A stretch of 64,000 nucleotides of DNA from Loxodes magnus (GCA_946699065.1 CAMPDV010001223.1:1-64000), one strand, 5' to 3'; shown: positions 37,825-49,639, numbered from the stretch's first letter. Numbers and translations are program-made. Notes: generated from the letters alone by a model not told the origin.

Positions 37825-39345
37825 TCAATAGTCTTTTTTACATCCATCAATATATTAGAAGGCTTACAAGGCATTTCTTCCGACTCCACTGTTCTCTTAG
37901 GATGGTTCTACTGGTTTTTGGGAGATATGTGGGAATGCTGGAAAGGATAAAATTAACCAATTCCATAGTCATATCAAATTAGAGTTAGTTGGAGGAAGTC
38001 GTCATTTAGGGTCCATAAACCTCAAGATTATGTAGCCTTACTTTAAATTACTGCATCAAGACTCAATTTTTTCATGATTATATTGAGTTCCTCCACATTT
38101 TTCGGATTTCTCTCGTCAATTCAATTTTAACAAAGGTAGTTCCAATACAAATCGGCTTATTTTCACAGCATCTTGGAGTTTTCAGACCTTAGCAACTGCA
38201 CATTTTTGCTTTAATTCATTTAATTTTATGACTAACTAGTCTTTAAATATGGAGTAGGTCATTGAGACTCCCCCATAGTAGATTAATTAATTCATTAATC
38301 AAATGGTGCTTTTCTTTTGGCTGGGTTCGAAATTTTTTTTTAAAATTTTGTAAGGTTCTCCTTTTTCTAGGAATTTATTGTTCTCCATCCAGTAATTCTT
38401 GCTTCCTTCTTCAGATTTTCCGTCGCTCGATGGAAAGAAAGCCGTAGCCTTGTATCATATCGAGCTGTGGATTGTTCTTTCTATTTCCTATTACCGCTTA
38501 TATTTACGTCATATGCGATATCGACTTTTGCAGATGAAGCAAAGTTTTCTGCTTGTATTTTTTTGTTCTATTTATAAATCTTTTTATAATATTTACATTG
38601 GAATTCAATCACTCTATTAGGATTCATTTCAGAATTATTCTAGTTTTCTTTCGATCTCTGCATTGAATGTTTCTCGTCTAATCCAGTTCTTTTCATCTTA
38701 TTCCTGGAAAATTTAGATGTCGCTTTCCATAGTCTGGATCTATCTCTAACCATTTGCTTATCTGTTTTATTTTGAAATTTTACACAAAATTGAGGCTCTT
38801 AATCTTATATGTGGTTTCAGCTTCTTTTCTTTGTCGTATTTGGTCCTCTTTTAATGTTCGATTCTTATTATTAGTGTTAGTGTTCGTATTAGGTCCAACA
38901 TCTAAGTTGAGTCCATGCCTTTTAAAATCTGTTCATCCAATACATTCCAATCTGTTCTGACGTTAAGCGGTATATTCCTAGTTATTAAATCAGTAGGTTA
39001 TTTTGGCGGAGATTCAGCACATCTCGCATAGCATTCTTTTCTCTTTTCAGGCGATGAGCAAGATGAGTGTCGCATCTATGGAGGTTTTTATAGTCTGATT
39101 CCTTTACTTTGGAACTTAACCTTCCTGCGTTTCTCCCTCTCCAAAAGAAATTTGTTTTCAAGAGCTTCCATTTTGATTATTCCCTCACGTTAGATCTAAC
39201 TGAATTCTAATACTGTAATGTTCTTTTTGTTGAGGTCATTATTTTCTTAGGAATCTAGTCTATTTGATATTTCTAGATTTATATTTACTGTCTTTTCCTT
39301 CTTCGAATTATTAGGTACCCTTCAGCTGAATGAGATACTTTTCAT
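37825..39345 (-). CDS. Gag-like protein with decayed zinc knuckle and long C-terminal extension
   Basis: ATG 39345 to TGA 37825-37827 is one frame of 506 codons plus stop, interrupted only by about 11 TGA codons (EQFW, SDWIPM, RIWRKY, DPKWRL and others) beside five TGG. Features: MKSISF start (compare MEGLKKGF of the intact family member), helical MLDLIRTLTLIIRIEHQKR, and CFICKSRYRIW at the knuckle position. There the His and last Cys are Arg and Tyr. An extension of about 240 residues unique to this copy follows. Eleven TGA in 506 codons is close to chance for such DNA, so a pseudogene cannot be excluded. The composition is less AT-rich than the flanks. Confidence 0.5.
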
Positions 39346-39399
39346 AATGCCTGAAATTTTCTTTTATTTAGATTCTACTGTAATGCTAATATTGAAATA

Positions 39400-40680
39400 T
39401 TTAAATTGAATGTCCTTTATAGTACTGAATAAGCACTCTAATAAGTGTAAATTTTAAGGATAAACAAATTTAGATTATGCCAATTGAGAAGTAAAAACTT
39501 TATATGAATTCATAACTAAAATTATCAACATTAAAATGCATTCCAAATTGTTTAAAAACCTAATAAGATAAAAATATGTAAAATATTTGTTATTCTTGCA
39601 ACTCAAAATTATTAGTTGTGTTTAAATGTACCAAAAATAATATCATTGTTTATTATGCTAACAAAGTATTTCAAAAATTCCTAAAATTGATGTCAAATGT
39701 TAGCAATACTAAGCAAAATCTGCGTTTTGTTCACTAGTAAATCTATTTATAATGAATGAGATATTAAAAGAGAATCCATTGATATATATGTAAATAGCTT
39801 TATATCTTAATTAAAGGATAGAAATAATTACAAATTTTGCTAAAGCTGCAATAGTAAATCAGATTGTATTGAATGTAAATAATCAAGTGTGATTTGCTTA
39901 AAATACAATATTGGAATCTATTTAATTCTTGGACAAAGGTATTGACTGTAAGAAAATAAATAATGATTGTACTTAAAGCTAGATACAACCTACCTAATAT
40001 TTTTTTCTTTAAATAAACTAAAATTGCTAAAATATTTGCTTTAATACTGAATAAGATTCAGATAACAGAATAAACCTGCTTTGTAACGATGAACTATCAT
40101 CCTGCATTGAATATAATATGAATATAGTTTATCGAAGAAATGTAAATGCGAATCCTATTTTGATTCAGGCTATTTTAAGGCAAATTTGTCTTATAAAATG
40201 TAAATTATAAGTTAGTCTGCGATAAAGATTTAAGCATTTATAAAATATTGTAAAACTTTGTTTGGCCTAATTTTCTAGCTATTATTAGGAGTATTCACAA
40301 TACCTTTTAGTAGCTCATGTACTATTGCTATAACTAACTGTTTTGATTATGATTAATAAAACTGAAATATATATGAAATAAATTGAACTCTCTTAAATAA
40401 ATCCTAAAGCATAAATAGCATTTGTTAGATAAAAGTAAAGCTTTATATAAATAATCTTAAATAGTAAATACTATTTGCATTATTTCTTACTTAAGAGATA
40501 CTTATAAAATAAATAGCTAGTAAATACTTTAAATATTTAGATAAACTAATACAAAACATTAAGTACGGCATTTGTACTACCTCATCAAATAGGAGAGAAG
40601 AAACATCTCTTCTCTAACATACTTCCTAACTTAAACTATCTAAGCCTTTTTAAGATTTTTAACTAACTAGAAAATAAAAA
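39400..40680. other. AT-rich intergenic stretch
   Basis: No conserved motif. A 62-codon minus-strand frame at 39800-39988 has no supporting feature. Confidence 0.6.
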
Positions 40681-40688
40681 AAGATAAA

Positions 40689-41426
40689 ATGGGAAATAGC
40701 TCGAATAATAAATTCTTGCATAAACTTCTACAAAACAGGTAAGCAAGTACCAACGTAATTCTACAATCTAGGCTGAAATACTTCCAGAGAGGCAGAGAAT
40801 AACGGCAAAAAGTGCAATCTTCATAATTTACTACAAATGAATCTCTTTGGAAATCGACAAAGAGCGTAACTTTTGAAATGGACTAGAATCAAGCGATTTA
40901 AATAATTTCTCAATTTATAGGAGATACGGCTAGACTGAGAATTGCAGCCGGATAATTTTAGGTTGATATCTTAAATCTTGCAATGTGCAGGAATATACGC
41001 AAATTCTACTTGAACTTTAAAGAAAAGTGTGAAATAAAAATAAGAAGTTAAAAAACTACTTATTAAATAGTGGTTCAATAAAGTAAAAAGCTGTTAAAAG
41101 ATTTTTAAAAGCAAAAATAAATAAAAAGATAAAATATTCAGACATCTTTTAAATAAAAGGTACAGAAATGTCGACTCTTATAATAACTAAAATATTCCTA
41201 TAAATTCCATGCTTATGTAGCTCACAAAGCAAGAAAGAGGAACAAGAATCAAAAAGAGATGTAACTTTAGTAATTCGGAAAGGCCCTTAATAAGATACTG
41301 CTACAGAATTAGAGAAAATAAGAGAAAACAATGTAATGGGTTTTAGAAGGATCTGAAAAGACACTGACCGAGAATATTCAAAGTATGACTTACATAAAAT
41401 AGACTCTATTGAAAGATAATATTTGA
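40689..41426 (+). CDS. Basic Gln/Lys-rich hypothetical protein, 245 aa
   Basis: ATG 40689 to TGA 41424-41426 is an uninterrupted 246-codon frame using TAA/TAG as Gln and no internal TGA. Sequence features: MGNSSNNKFLHKLLQ (Met-Gly start, possible myristoylation), FIGDTARLRIAAGQFQVDIL, then a long basic helix (KKLLKDFQKQKQIKRQ, AYVAHKARKRNKNQKEM) and a QWVLEGSEKTLTENI end. Both tryptophans are TGG. No domain recognised. It precedes the zinc-knuckle ORF at 41952 on the same strand, so the pair could be parts of one element. Confidence 0.6.
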
Positions 41427-41951
41427 CATAATTTTAAGTAAATAATATTACTTTTTTATATATTATTTTAAGGAAACTTAATAGCTTGAAAGGATCTTAA
41501 TTAATATAAATATTTAAGGAAATAAACTTATAAGTAACTAAATAATTTAATTAAATCTAAATAAAAACATAAATAAAAACTTAAATGAAAAGTACTTAGC
41601 AAATTATTATTTCTAACTATAAAATTTAAATATTTAGCTTATTATAAAATATATAAATTAAGCATAAAATAATAATTAATTCTATTAAAAATAATAGCAA
41701 TAAAAGCTAATATTAGGAATATGATAAAAATACTTATCACTATATTTTAATTAAAAAATAAGTTAAAATAATTAATTTATTAGTATAGGAAATAATAAAC
41801 TGTAAATAAAAATAGGTTTATTAAAAAGATAGTAACTTTATAAGAATTAAATATTTATAAATTAAATTAGATTATAATCAAAATATATTAATTATAAATT
41901 ACAAACTAGCTAAAATTTTTAAATAAGGATTAAATTATTATATAGAAAAAA
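41427..41951. other. AT-rich spacer
   Basis: A/T runs only; nothing coding seen between the 245-aa ORF and the next Gag-like ORF. Confidence 0.6.
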
Positions 41952-42660
41952 TGGAACATTTCTTGCAATAAGTCTCTTCTTAAAAGGATTCATCTTAGTA
42001 CAATATGATTAATAAAAAGTACTTTAAGAACTTCAAGTTATGCAATTATAAAATTTTAAACTCCTAAGAACAGTATAAGAACTAGAAAGAAGAATAGAAT
42101 ATCTGATGACTAACTCATAAGAGAAAAAAATTTAAAATAAACAGTCAGGAAATATCAGAATAGTAAAATTAAAAGAGAAATTCTACCAATTCGCAGAGTT
42201 AACAGAAAGTATATTCTTATAAAAATATAAGTGAATGACCCGATGGATGTTGAGCAACAGCCCATAACAACTTTCATTCCGTGTTGGAAAATACCGAGAT
42301 GATGGTACTGCAAGGGGCCAGGGCACAAAGTAAGAAGCTGTTTCCAATTTTAGCAAAAATAAAAGAAAATAATAAAAAACTAATGGGAAAATATTTTCAG
42401 GATCTATTGCAACTAAGTAGGTAAAAAAACTACAACTTAAGAGTGAAGTTCCTTATATCTAATAGGCGGTTAATGAATTCAAAAAAAAGTGACTGGGATT
42501 CGACCTAACGGAAAAGATTAGAAATAACAATCTAAAGATCATCAAGACTTATGATAGACAAAATCCATACAGATTTGGTGTTGGTACTTATACCTAACTT
42601 TAAACTTAAAAGTGGTTAGCCTAAAAATTGCAGACCCACTATAATCTATTATTTATTTAT
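41952..42660 (+). pseudogene. Zinc-knuckle ORF, degenerate
   Basis: One frame reads VNDPMDVEQQPITTFIPCWK from about 42231, then WYCKGPGHKVRSCFQF. This has the spacing of a CX2CX4HX4C retroviral-type knuckle, except that the first Cys position is TGA (about 42300). Another frame gives EVPYIQQAVNEF ... NPYRFGVGTY toward 42600. No single frame covers both, so this is probably a broken Gag/ORF1-like gene. It is locally GC-richer than its flanks. It ends just before the right arm. Confidence 0.45.
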
Positions 42661-42895
42661 TAAAATAAGAAAAATTAAATATTTCTAACTTTTTAAACTA
42701 TATTTTGATAAATATAAACAAAATACTGTAACCTATATCAAAAATAATATCCATTTAATAACATCTAAGAAAATTAAAATAGTTCTGGGAATATATTAAA
42801 TAAGTAAATTTTAAGCAGTATTATAGAAATTTATATTTATTAATTTAAACTATTAAGAAAATAATTGTAATATAAGAATTTATATCTTAAATTTC

Positions 42896-45862
42896 TCAAA
42901 AATCCAAATCAACTTCTATGTCGCTTTCTTCAAATTCCTCATCTTCAAATTCCTCATCTTCAAATTCCTCATATCCATTAAATATTTTTATTTTTTTAAA
43001 CTTCTCTTTTAATCTAATAAACTAGTCTTCAAATTCAAAGTCCAAAAAAGTTACCTTTAAAATTCTTAAGTTTTTATAAATAGGATAAGGCTATTCATTT
43101 TCATCATTTATTGGAAATGTGTTATTTGTAATTTAATTTCCACTTAAATCTAATGTTTATAATCTAGTTGCTAGTTATAATATTTTAGCAATATCTTAAT
43201 CATTTAGATTTAAACTATTAAGTTATAAGCTATTTAGCTATCTTATTTATACTATTTAATCTATCCAATTTTAATTTCCTTTTATTGTTAGTTAGTTCAG
43301 TTTTAATGTTTGTAAATATAGATTATTTTAGTTTATTACTTAGAAAAGCTAGCTGTTTATTTAAGTTAGTTAAGCAAGTTCTATTTACTTTAATCTTTTA
43401 CATTGTTAGAAAATAAAACTTAAAGTTTAGTGTGTTATTTGATTTAAGTCAATTAAACTTATTTATTCATAGTTCTATCCATAATTACCTATTTACTAAA
43501 GAGAAGAATTAGTAAGTTGTACTAAGCTTTTTAGTTTAAGTGACTAGATGTTATTTGCATTTTATAAAAGAATCTACATATTTTAATCACTAAAACTCTA
43601 ACTATCTTCAATACTAACTTTATATAGTTTACTATACTTAACTCCAAAATATTATTCAAATGCTTCTCTCTCAAAATTACCTTTTACCAATAAGCTTTAT
43701 ATTTTTCCATTTCTAACTTAATCGAAAATTTCCTAAGAAGAATCATAAAAATCAATAGCATTTAAGTTAGGACATAAATAAGTAAATTAAGAAGTATCTT
43801 AAGGATTGTTAATACTTAGTTCTTCGATGAATTATCCTTTTTATTCTAAATAGTCTTTTATATACTCTTATTATAGTTAAGGGATTTTTATTATTAGAAT
43901 TCTAACTTTATTTAAGTTCATACAATATTAAGTTAAAAACTTTCCTTTCAATTCTTAAGTAGTTTAACTAGATTCTTAATAAATGATTTCTAATTTCTCA
44001 AGATTTATTAAATATTAAATAAAATATAAATCATCATCCTTATAGCAACCTTTAAGTACTAAATTTTTTAAGTTTTAGTAAGGTAAAAAATTAGAAATAA
44101 TAAATGATTTTGAATAACTTAAAAGAGAAAAGTCTAGTAATTAATCTTTTTTTCCTTATTTTAAGTTAGTTCATTATCTAAATAGTAGACTATAATATAA
44201 CTTATTTTATAATTAATCTATCAAATGTTGAGATAAATTATTTAAATCAACTACTAGCTTTATTACATCTACATTCTATATTTATTTTATAGTTCAATTT
44301 ATCTTGCTTTTTATATAATCTTCAGTTCCATAAAATGTTTTAATCTTTAAAAGCTAGAATTTATAATTATAGGAATAGAAAAACTTATTAGTTTTTTGTA
44401 AAGTGCAAATATCTTTAATCTTGAGGAATTCAAATATTTTATTAAGAATATTTTAAGTTTACTAGATTAGTAAGTGATAGCTTTACTTTTATTTTTTTCT
44501 TAATTAATCTTGATAATTTAAATTTAATGACTAAGTAAAGCATTTTTATTAGATGAGAGATTAATTCATATTTTTATTAACTTTAAAATAAAAAGAGTCA
44601 AAAATTCAACCATCATTGAATAATAACTACGATTATTTTCCTAAAAATTATGATTCAAATAATAAACCTTCATATTTATCACCATATTTTCATTTATAAA
44701 TTCCTTATCCATGCATTTTATCTTTCAATCACTCTCCTTCATAAACATTTCCATTAGCATAAACATTTATTCCTTTTCCTTCTCGTAATTCATTGATTCA
44801 TTATCCTTCATATTTATCACCATTTTTTCATTTATAAATTCCTTATCCATGCATTTCATCTTTTAATCACTCTCCTTCATAAGAATTTTCATTAGCATAA
44901 ACCATTATGCCTTTTCCTTCTCTTAATCCATTTACAAAATGGCCTTCATATTTATCACCCTTTTTTCATTTGTAAATTCCTTATCCATGCATTTCATCTT
45001 TTAATCACTCTCCTTCATAAGAATTTTCATTAGCATAAACCATTATGCTTTTTCCTTCTCTTAATCCATTTACAAAATGGCCTTCATATTTATCACCCTT
45101 TTTTCATTTGTAAATTCCTTATCCATGCATTTCATCTTTTAATCACTCTCCTTCATAAGAATTTTCATTAGCATAAACCATTATACCTTTTCCTTCTCTT
45201 AATCCATTTACAAAATGTCCTTCATATTTATCACCCTTTTTTCATTTATAAATTCCTAATCCACTTTTTTTATCTTTTAATCACTCTCCTTCATAAACAT
45301 CTCCACTAACATAAACCATTATGCCTTTTCCTTCTTTTAATCCATTTATAAATTATCCTTCATATTTTTATCCTTTTTTTCATTTGTAAATTCCCTATCC
45401 ATGCATTTTATCTTTTAATCACTCTCCTTCATAAACATCTCCATTTTCATAAACCATTATTCCTTTCCCTTATCTTAATCCATTTACAAAATGGCCTTCA
45501 TATTTACTTCCATCTTTTCATTTATAAATTCCTTACCCATTCATTATGTTGTTTTTTCATTCTCCTTCGTATTGTGACCCATTTATTAATTTTAATTCTC
45601 CACTTCCTTATACTTTGTTATTTTCAAATTATCCTTCATATTTATTTCCACTTTTTCAGATATAAATTCCTAATCCTTTTTTTTTACCTTTTGATCATTC
45701 TCCTTCGTAAATATCTTAATTCTCGTAAAACATTGTTCCTCTTCCTTATCTCTATCCTTAATAAATCTATCCAACATATTTCCTTTTATTCTTTCATCTT
45801 TAAACTCCATAAAGTGTTTTTTCTTAGTTTTGTGATCCGCTTTTAAGACTTTTCTCTTTCAT
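42896..45862 (-). CDS. MORN-repeat / F-box / LRR protein, intact
   Basis: ATG 45862 to TGA 42896-42898 is exactly 989 codons in one frame if internal TGA is read as Trp. Order: MKEKSLKSGSQNQEKTLYGV start; MORN motifs YEGEW, GIYIWKSGNKYEG, GQGIYKW to about residue 400; F-box IFEFLKIKDICTLQKTNKFF about 465; LRRs (LKNLVLKGCY, LQTLKLNQLTIKGNQ, LQTLDLSGNQ); acidic C-terminus with repeated EEFED. About 20 Trp codons are TGA, all at MORN-consensus W or W-compatible sites, and one is TGG (NWID, 43265-43267). MORN repeats bind membranes or scaffold cytoskeleton; F-box/LRR parts recruit SCF substrates. The combination suggests a membrane-scaffolded ubiquitin-ligase adaptor (inference). Confidence 0.85.
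42929..42973 (-). repeat. Three 15-bp tandem repeats (EEFED)
   Basis: TTCAAATTCCTCATC is repeated three times, adding in-frame acidic pentapeptides. The left arm has one copy (near 4957). Confidence 0.95.
44640..45720 (-). repeat. Tandem MORN array of the right arm
   Basis: Six typical 138-bp units (CTCCTTCATAA landmarks near 44733, 44871, 45009, 45147, 45287 and 45425) plus diverged first units. Three units (44871-45147) are almost identical to each other, indicating recent homogenisation. Confidence 0.9.
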
Positions 45863-46003
45863 TTTATAATTTAGCAAAAATATTAAGAAATAATGCTTAT
45901 TTGGCAGTATTAAATAGAAATTACTATTTTATTAGATTTTTAATTAAATGATTATGATTTATAATTATTGCTCTATTATTTTATTTATTACTTTATTCAA
46001 TCT

Positions 46004-46510
46004 ATGTACTTAAATTTATATACTCCTTGTACTAATTCCAAGGAGTATTACAAAGCATAGATAAAAAAGTTAGACCAAGATTTTTGAATAATGCAACACA
46101 AAGAGAAGAAGATTTTATGAAGCAAGAAAAGATATACCAAGACTTGAAACAAGAGTTAATAAAAAAGAAACAGAATTAAATAAAATGGAATAAAAACAAA
46201 CCTAAAATATCAGTTAAGCAATCACAAAGGAAATTAAAAATTTTAAGCAAGAGCATAAACTTTCTAGAAAAAATGCTACATCTGTAGTAACACATGACAT
46301 CTCTGATGAAACTCCAAATAAAGCAATAAAACTCAATAGAAGATTTGAAAAGGCCTTACTATCTTTTATCTAATAAGGGATGGAAGATTTCGGAAGAAGA
46401 AACTGTATCAATAAACGAAGCAAAAACCAGAGTTTAACTGCTTTTAGACTAGGAAATCTGGGGACCTTATCATTACTCAAGGAAGAGAGAAATCTTTAAT
46501 TAAACATTTT
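46004..46510 (+). pseudogene. Coiled-coil arm gene, right copy
   Basis: The plus-strand frame after about 46078 is free of TGA for some 140 codons: RPRFLNNATQREEDFMKQEK, KQELIKKKQNQIKWNKNKP, SVKQSQRKLKILSKSINFL, EEETVSINEAKTRVQLLL. One base is missing in AAGGAGTATTACAAAG (left AAGGGAGTAGTACGAAG), which disconnects the MYLNLYTPC start from the rest. It is divergent from the MORN gene, 141 bp away. Family unknown. Confidence 0.45.
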
Positions 46511-46676
46511 ATTTTCCTATTAAAACTTTTGATTTGATATAATTTTATTCAAATTATCTATATTATTTTAAAAATACATTTTTGATGTGGTTCCACCATT
46601 GATAGATTCACCACGGATTAATAATTTTTCTCTTTTCTATTTTTTAAATCAAAAATTTGAATTCCTTCTTATTCTT

Positions 46677-46835
46677 ATGTCTGACAAATCTGTCCGAAGG
46701 CTGGAGTATGAGGGTAATAAAGGAATTCCAAATTTTGTAGTAAAATACATCAAAGATTTAAGTTTTTTTAAGTTAAAAAAATTAAGAGTTTAATTCGTTT
46801 CAGCTGCCAAAGATATTTCTTTTCAGGTCTCGTGA
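46677..46835 (+). CDS. Small arm ORF, 52 aa
   Basis: ATG 46677 to TGA 46833-46835: MSDKSVRRLEYEGNKGIPNF, then FFKLKKLRVQFVSAAKDISF. The left arm has the same start but a 1-bp indel near 205 changes its tail. It could equally be the 3' part of the upstream coiled-coil gene. Coding-like sequence continues past the TGA (MSTQLCLTSSTSDEAILF) to the arm end. Confidence 0.3.
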
Positions 46836-46949
46836 ATCAGCCAAAGCAGTGTAAAACATAGTCCGATTATGAGTACTTAACTTTGCTTAACTTCATCAAC
46901 CTCCGATGAAGCTATCCTTTTCTTCATCCCTCGATTAATGGCCTAAGTT

Positions 46950-47475
46950 TTAGCTGAGGTTTCCAAGTTAAGAAATTATAAATTTTAGAACTTCCATATT
47001 TTATAATATATAATTAATTAAGTTGCTAGATACATAAAAAATATGAAAATAAGATAAAATAAGTTTTATTTTTTATTATCTGTAAATTAAATAAAAAGTT
47101 TATAATTTTTATCTCTTATTTTCAGATTTTATCAAATTCTCTTTATGATTAGTATCTTTTTATAATGCTTATTTTCCTATAAATTTATCCTTATGCAAAG
47201 CAGTAAAATATTTTGAAATTATTCCTATTAAATCTTCAATATTAAATTAATGGTTTATATAACCTTTCTTACTTTTTTATTTCATATTTTAAAAATAATC
47301 ATTTTTAACATATTTTAATAGACTTTTTTTTAATTGCTATTGAAGAGCATTTTCTTTCCCTTTTTTTAATTAAAAATTGTTGTTTTCAATTAGATTTATA
47401 ACTAAGTTTAAATTAAGTTAGACAGTTCTTTTACTATTTAGCTTTTTATTATATTAATATATTTTATAAAATAAA
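46950..47475. other. AT-rich flank outside the right arm
   Basis: Nothing coding seen; begins right after the inverted-repeat end. Confidence 0.6.
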
Positions 47476-48440
47476 ATGGCTAGCATCAAGAAGAGTTTCT
47501 TTACCATCTCCTCAGAGTATCAGAGAAAAATAGAAGCACTTCTCTTACTATGTCTTAACTTCATAAGTTTAATCTTCTTCAGACCAACAATTAGCAAGTA
47601 AAGAAGATTTAAAGAAAAAATTCAAAGAAAAAAGTTAAAAAAGCGCTAAAAATCTCCATTGAAAACTAAAAAAGAAGACTATTCATCAGAATCACTAAAA
47701 GTAATAAAGAAATAAAAAATAAATGAAGAAGTTAAAGTATGATAATTCAATATAGACCCTGATACCTTTGAATTAGATAATATTGAAATAGAACAAATGG
47801 ACTCTTTTTAGATGATAAAGTTGATTTATACACTTATTAAAAAACTAAAAAAACTTGATGAGAATTTAAACTCATAGAAGGAAGAAATATTCGAAATAAG
47901 TTAAGAACTAATAAATCATGAAGATGATGATGAAGTCATATTATAGACAGAAGAACTAAAGCGAAATCTATAGACGAATGATAGGATTAGAGAATGATTT
48001 CGAATAATGAGAGAGCGAGGCGAGAAAAATTGAGTAAATTAGATTCAATACTAAAATAAATTGAAGAAAATTTGAAGAAGATTTCAAAAGGAATCTTTAT
48101 GAAAAAAGAAAGACAAGAAAGAATGCTTTATAGACAAAGAGAAAGATTCTACATTTACAACAGTACGTGACACTTATGTCCGAAGTTTCCAAGACAAAAA
48201 AGAATAAGAAATAACATCTGACAAAATATTAATTTTTAGGAATCGAAAGAAAGATCTATTAAATTTTACCACTCATGAACCGGAAAAATTAGGAGAAAGA
48301 AACAAGATTTAAGATTAAAGGCAAGATCGGAAGAATTTAGGAGAAGGCTGATTATAAAAAAACAATTTTATTTTTAAGTCAAAGGCGAACTATATTAATG
48401 ATTAAGGTTTTTATTGGCATTTTGTATAGAGTAAAACCGT
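47476..48440 (+). pseudogene. Gag-like gene, frameshifted
   Basis: ATG 47476 gives MASIKKSFFTISSEYQRKIE, matching MEGLKKGFYTTSKKQERK at 49597. It is followed by acidic coiled coil (MIKLIYTLIKKLKKLDENL, EEIFEISQELINHEDDDEV). After a frame change near 47980 it continues ERARREKLSKLDSILKQIEE and FYIYNSTWHLCPKF at the knuckle position, where only the His persists and Cys have become Tyr or Phe. It lies in opposite (convergent) orientation to the intact member. Confidence 0.6.
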
Positions 48441-48745
48441 GATGATTCTGAAAATGGATTTATTCATGTCAAATTATTATTAGTAGATAAATTTCAGATC
48501 TTAATTTATAATTTTTATATTTAATAATATTTTATTTGAAATACAAATAGATCACACAATTAGACAAGTCGAAATTAGCAGATATAAATAATTCTAAAAA
48601 TTCTTAATTATGAATGTATTACATTTCCTTGGATGTAATATCTTAATATACTATTAAGTTGATAAGTTGAATTATAAAAAGCTAGTAAGAAGAAACTTTC
48701 GATTTTGAAAATTATTCAATTCAATTTAAATGTTGTGCAGTAGCT

Positions 48746-49597
48746 TCAAGCCTCCTAATAAAATAAAAGTTTTTCAATCTTGGTGGTTTTTCTTCTTGAT
48801 TCTCTCTTGTCCCAATTCTCATCTTCTCTATTCTTGAAGTTCCTGATTGTTTTTATTTTTTCTTGTATATTTGTCCGTCTTTATTGCAATACAGTTTCTT
48901 TCATTTCCTTTTCTTCTTTAATTCAGTATTCTTTCTTGAATTTTTAGAATTTCTTACATCTTCTGTTCAGATGATTCTGGCTTTTACAAAAGTAACATTT
49001 CTTCTTTATCTTTCTAGCCGGTTCCATCTTGATTACCTGCTCTTCTTCTATTTCCATTTTGTCGATCTTAGGAATTTCTTGTCTCTAACTTAATATTATT
49101 TCCTTATTCTAATCTTGTATCGTTTTTATTGAGGCGCTCATCTGTTTCAACTCTTCCTACTGATACTTCCAGAGAGTGTCAAGCTCCCTTTCCCAATTTG
49201 CCATTCGAAGCTCTCTTGAGTCCTGTTGCTCAATTAAATCCATTAGCTTCGTATTTTCCTTCTTGAGCTTCTTAACCTCTTCCTATTGGTTTATGACTAC
49301 CTTAATTAATTGTTCTATGCTCAACTACCCGGATGGATAGACTTTCGACACCTCCTAATGTAGAGCCGACTTAGGCTGCTTCCTTGGCTTTTCCTGCGTT
49401 AACAGAGTGAGTTCATGGCTTGTCCTAGCAATTGGATATTCTTCCCTGGGTAAGGAAGATTAATATTACTTCACCGGAGTTTAGTCTTATTAAGAAGAAG
49501 ATTAGGGTTAAGTGTAAGACGACTGATTAAGAGTGGCTTCTGGTTTCCTCTCCTATTTCTTGGAGGTGGTGTAGAAACCTTTCTTTAAGCCTTCCAT
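48746..49597 (-). CDS. Gag-like zinc-knuckle protein, intact (283 aa)
   Basis: ATG 49597 to TGA 48746-48748 is 283 codons plus stop. Order: basic N-terminus (MEGLKKGFYTTSKKQERK); Gln/Ser/Pro-rich stretch; coiled coil about residues 107-165 (QQEEVKKLKKENTKLMDLIE, EELKQMSASIKTI); CX2CX4HX4C knuckle at Cys201, Cys204, His209, Cys214; basic tail. One internal TGA (residue 225, 48923-48925, KEYWIKEE) reads as Trp, while the terminal TGA stops; other Trp are TGG. Architecture is that of Gag/ORF1 nucleic-acid-binding proteins of retroelements; no reverse transcriptase is adjacent. It is less AT-rich than its surroundings. Confidence 0.75.
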
Positions 49598-49639
49598 TTT
49601 TTTCCTTTGATTTTTGAAAATTATTTAAACATTTTAAGT

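Larger units (their letters stand above)
42896..46949. repeat. Right arm of the giant inverted repeat
   Basis: Reverse complement of 1-5004, from the LRR gene stop (42896) to TCTTCATCCCTCGATTAATG (about 46921-46940). After this point similarity stops, so the outer end of the arm is inside the window. Confidence 0.9.

Noticed and set aside
38262..38960. Plus-strand ORFs at 38262-38447, 38399-38620 and 38754-38960
   Set aside because: Shadows of the minus-strand Gag-like gene at 37825-39345.
42896..45862. RIP-like or deaminase G-to-A hypermutation as the cause of TGA
   Set aside because: GG dinucleotides elsewhere in the same units (GAAGGA, AATGGA, CATGGA) are intact; only Trp codons are TGA.
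42896..45862. Mitochondrial origin (UGA=Trp)
   Set aside because: TAA and TAG occur at conserved Gln positions, which ciliate mitochondrial codes do not allow.
46270..46330. Apparent zinc knuckle CYICSNTWHL in the right arm (and its left twin near 680)
   Set aside because: It needs several TGA codons and an alternate frame. A TGA-free frame of about 140 codons with a coherent coiled-coil protein covers the same DNA.
48863..49093. 76-codon plus-strand ORF
   Set aside because: Antisense of the intact Gag-like gene 48746-49597.
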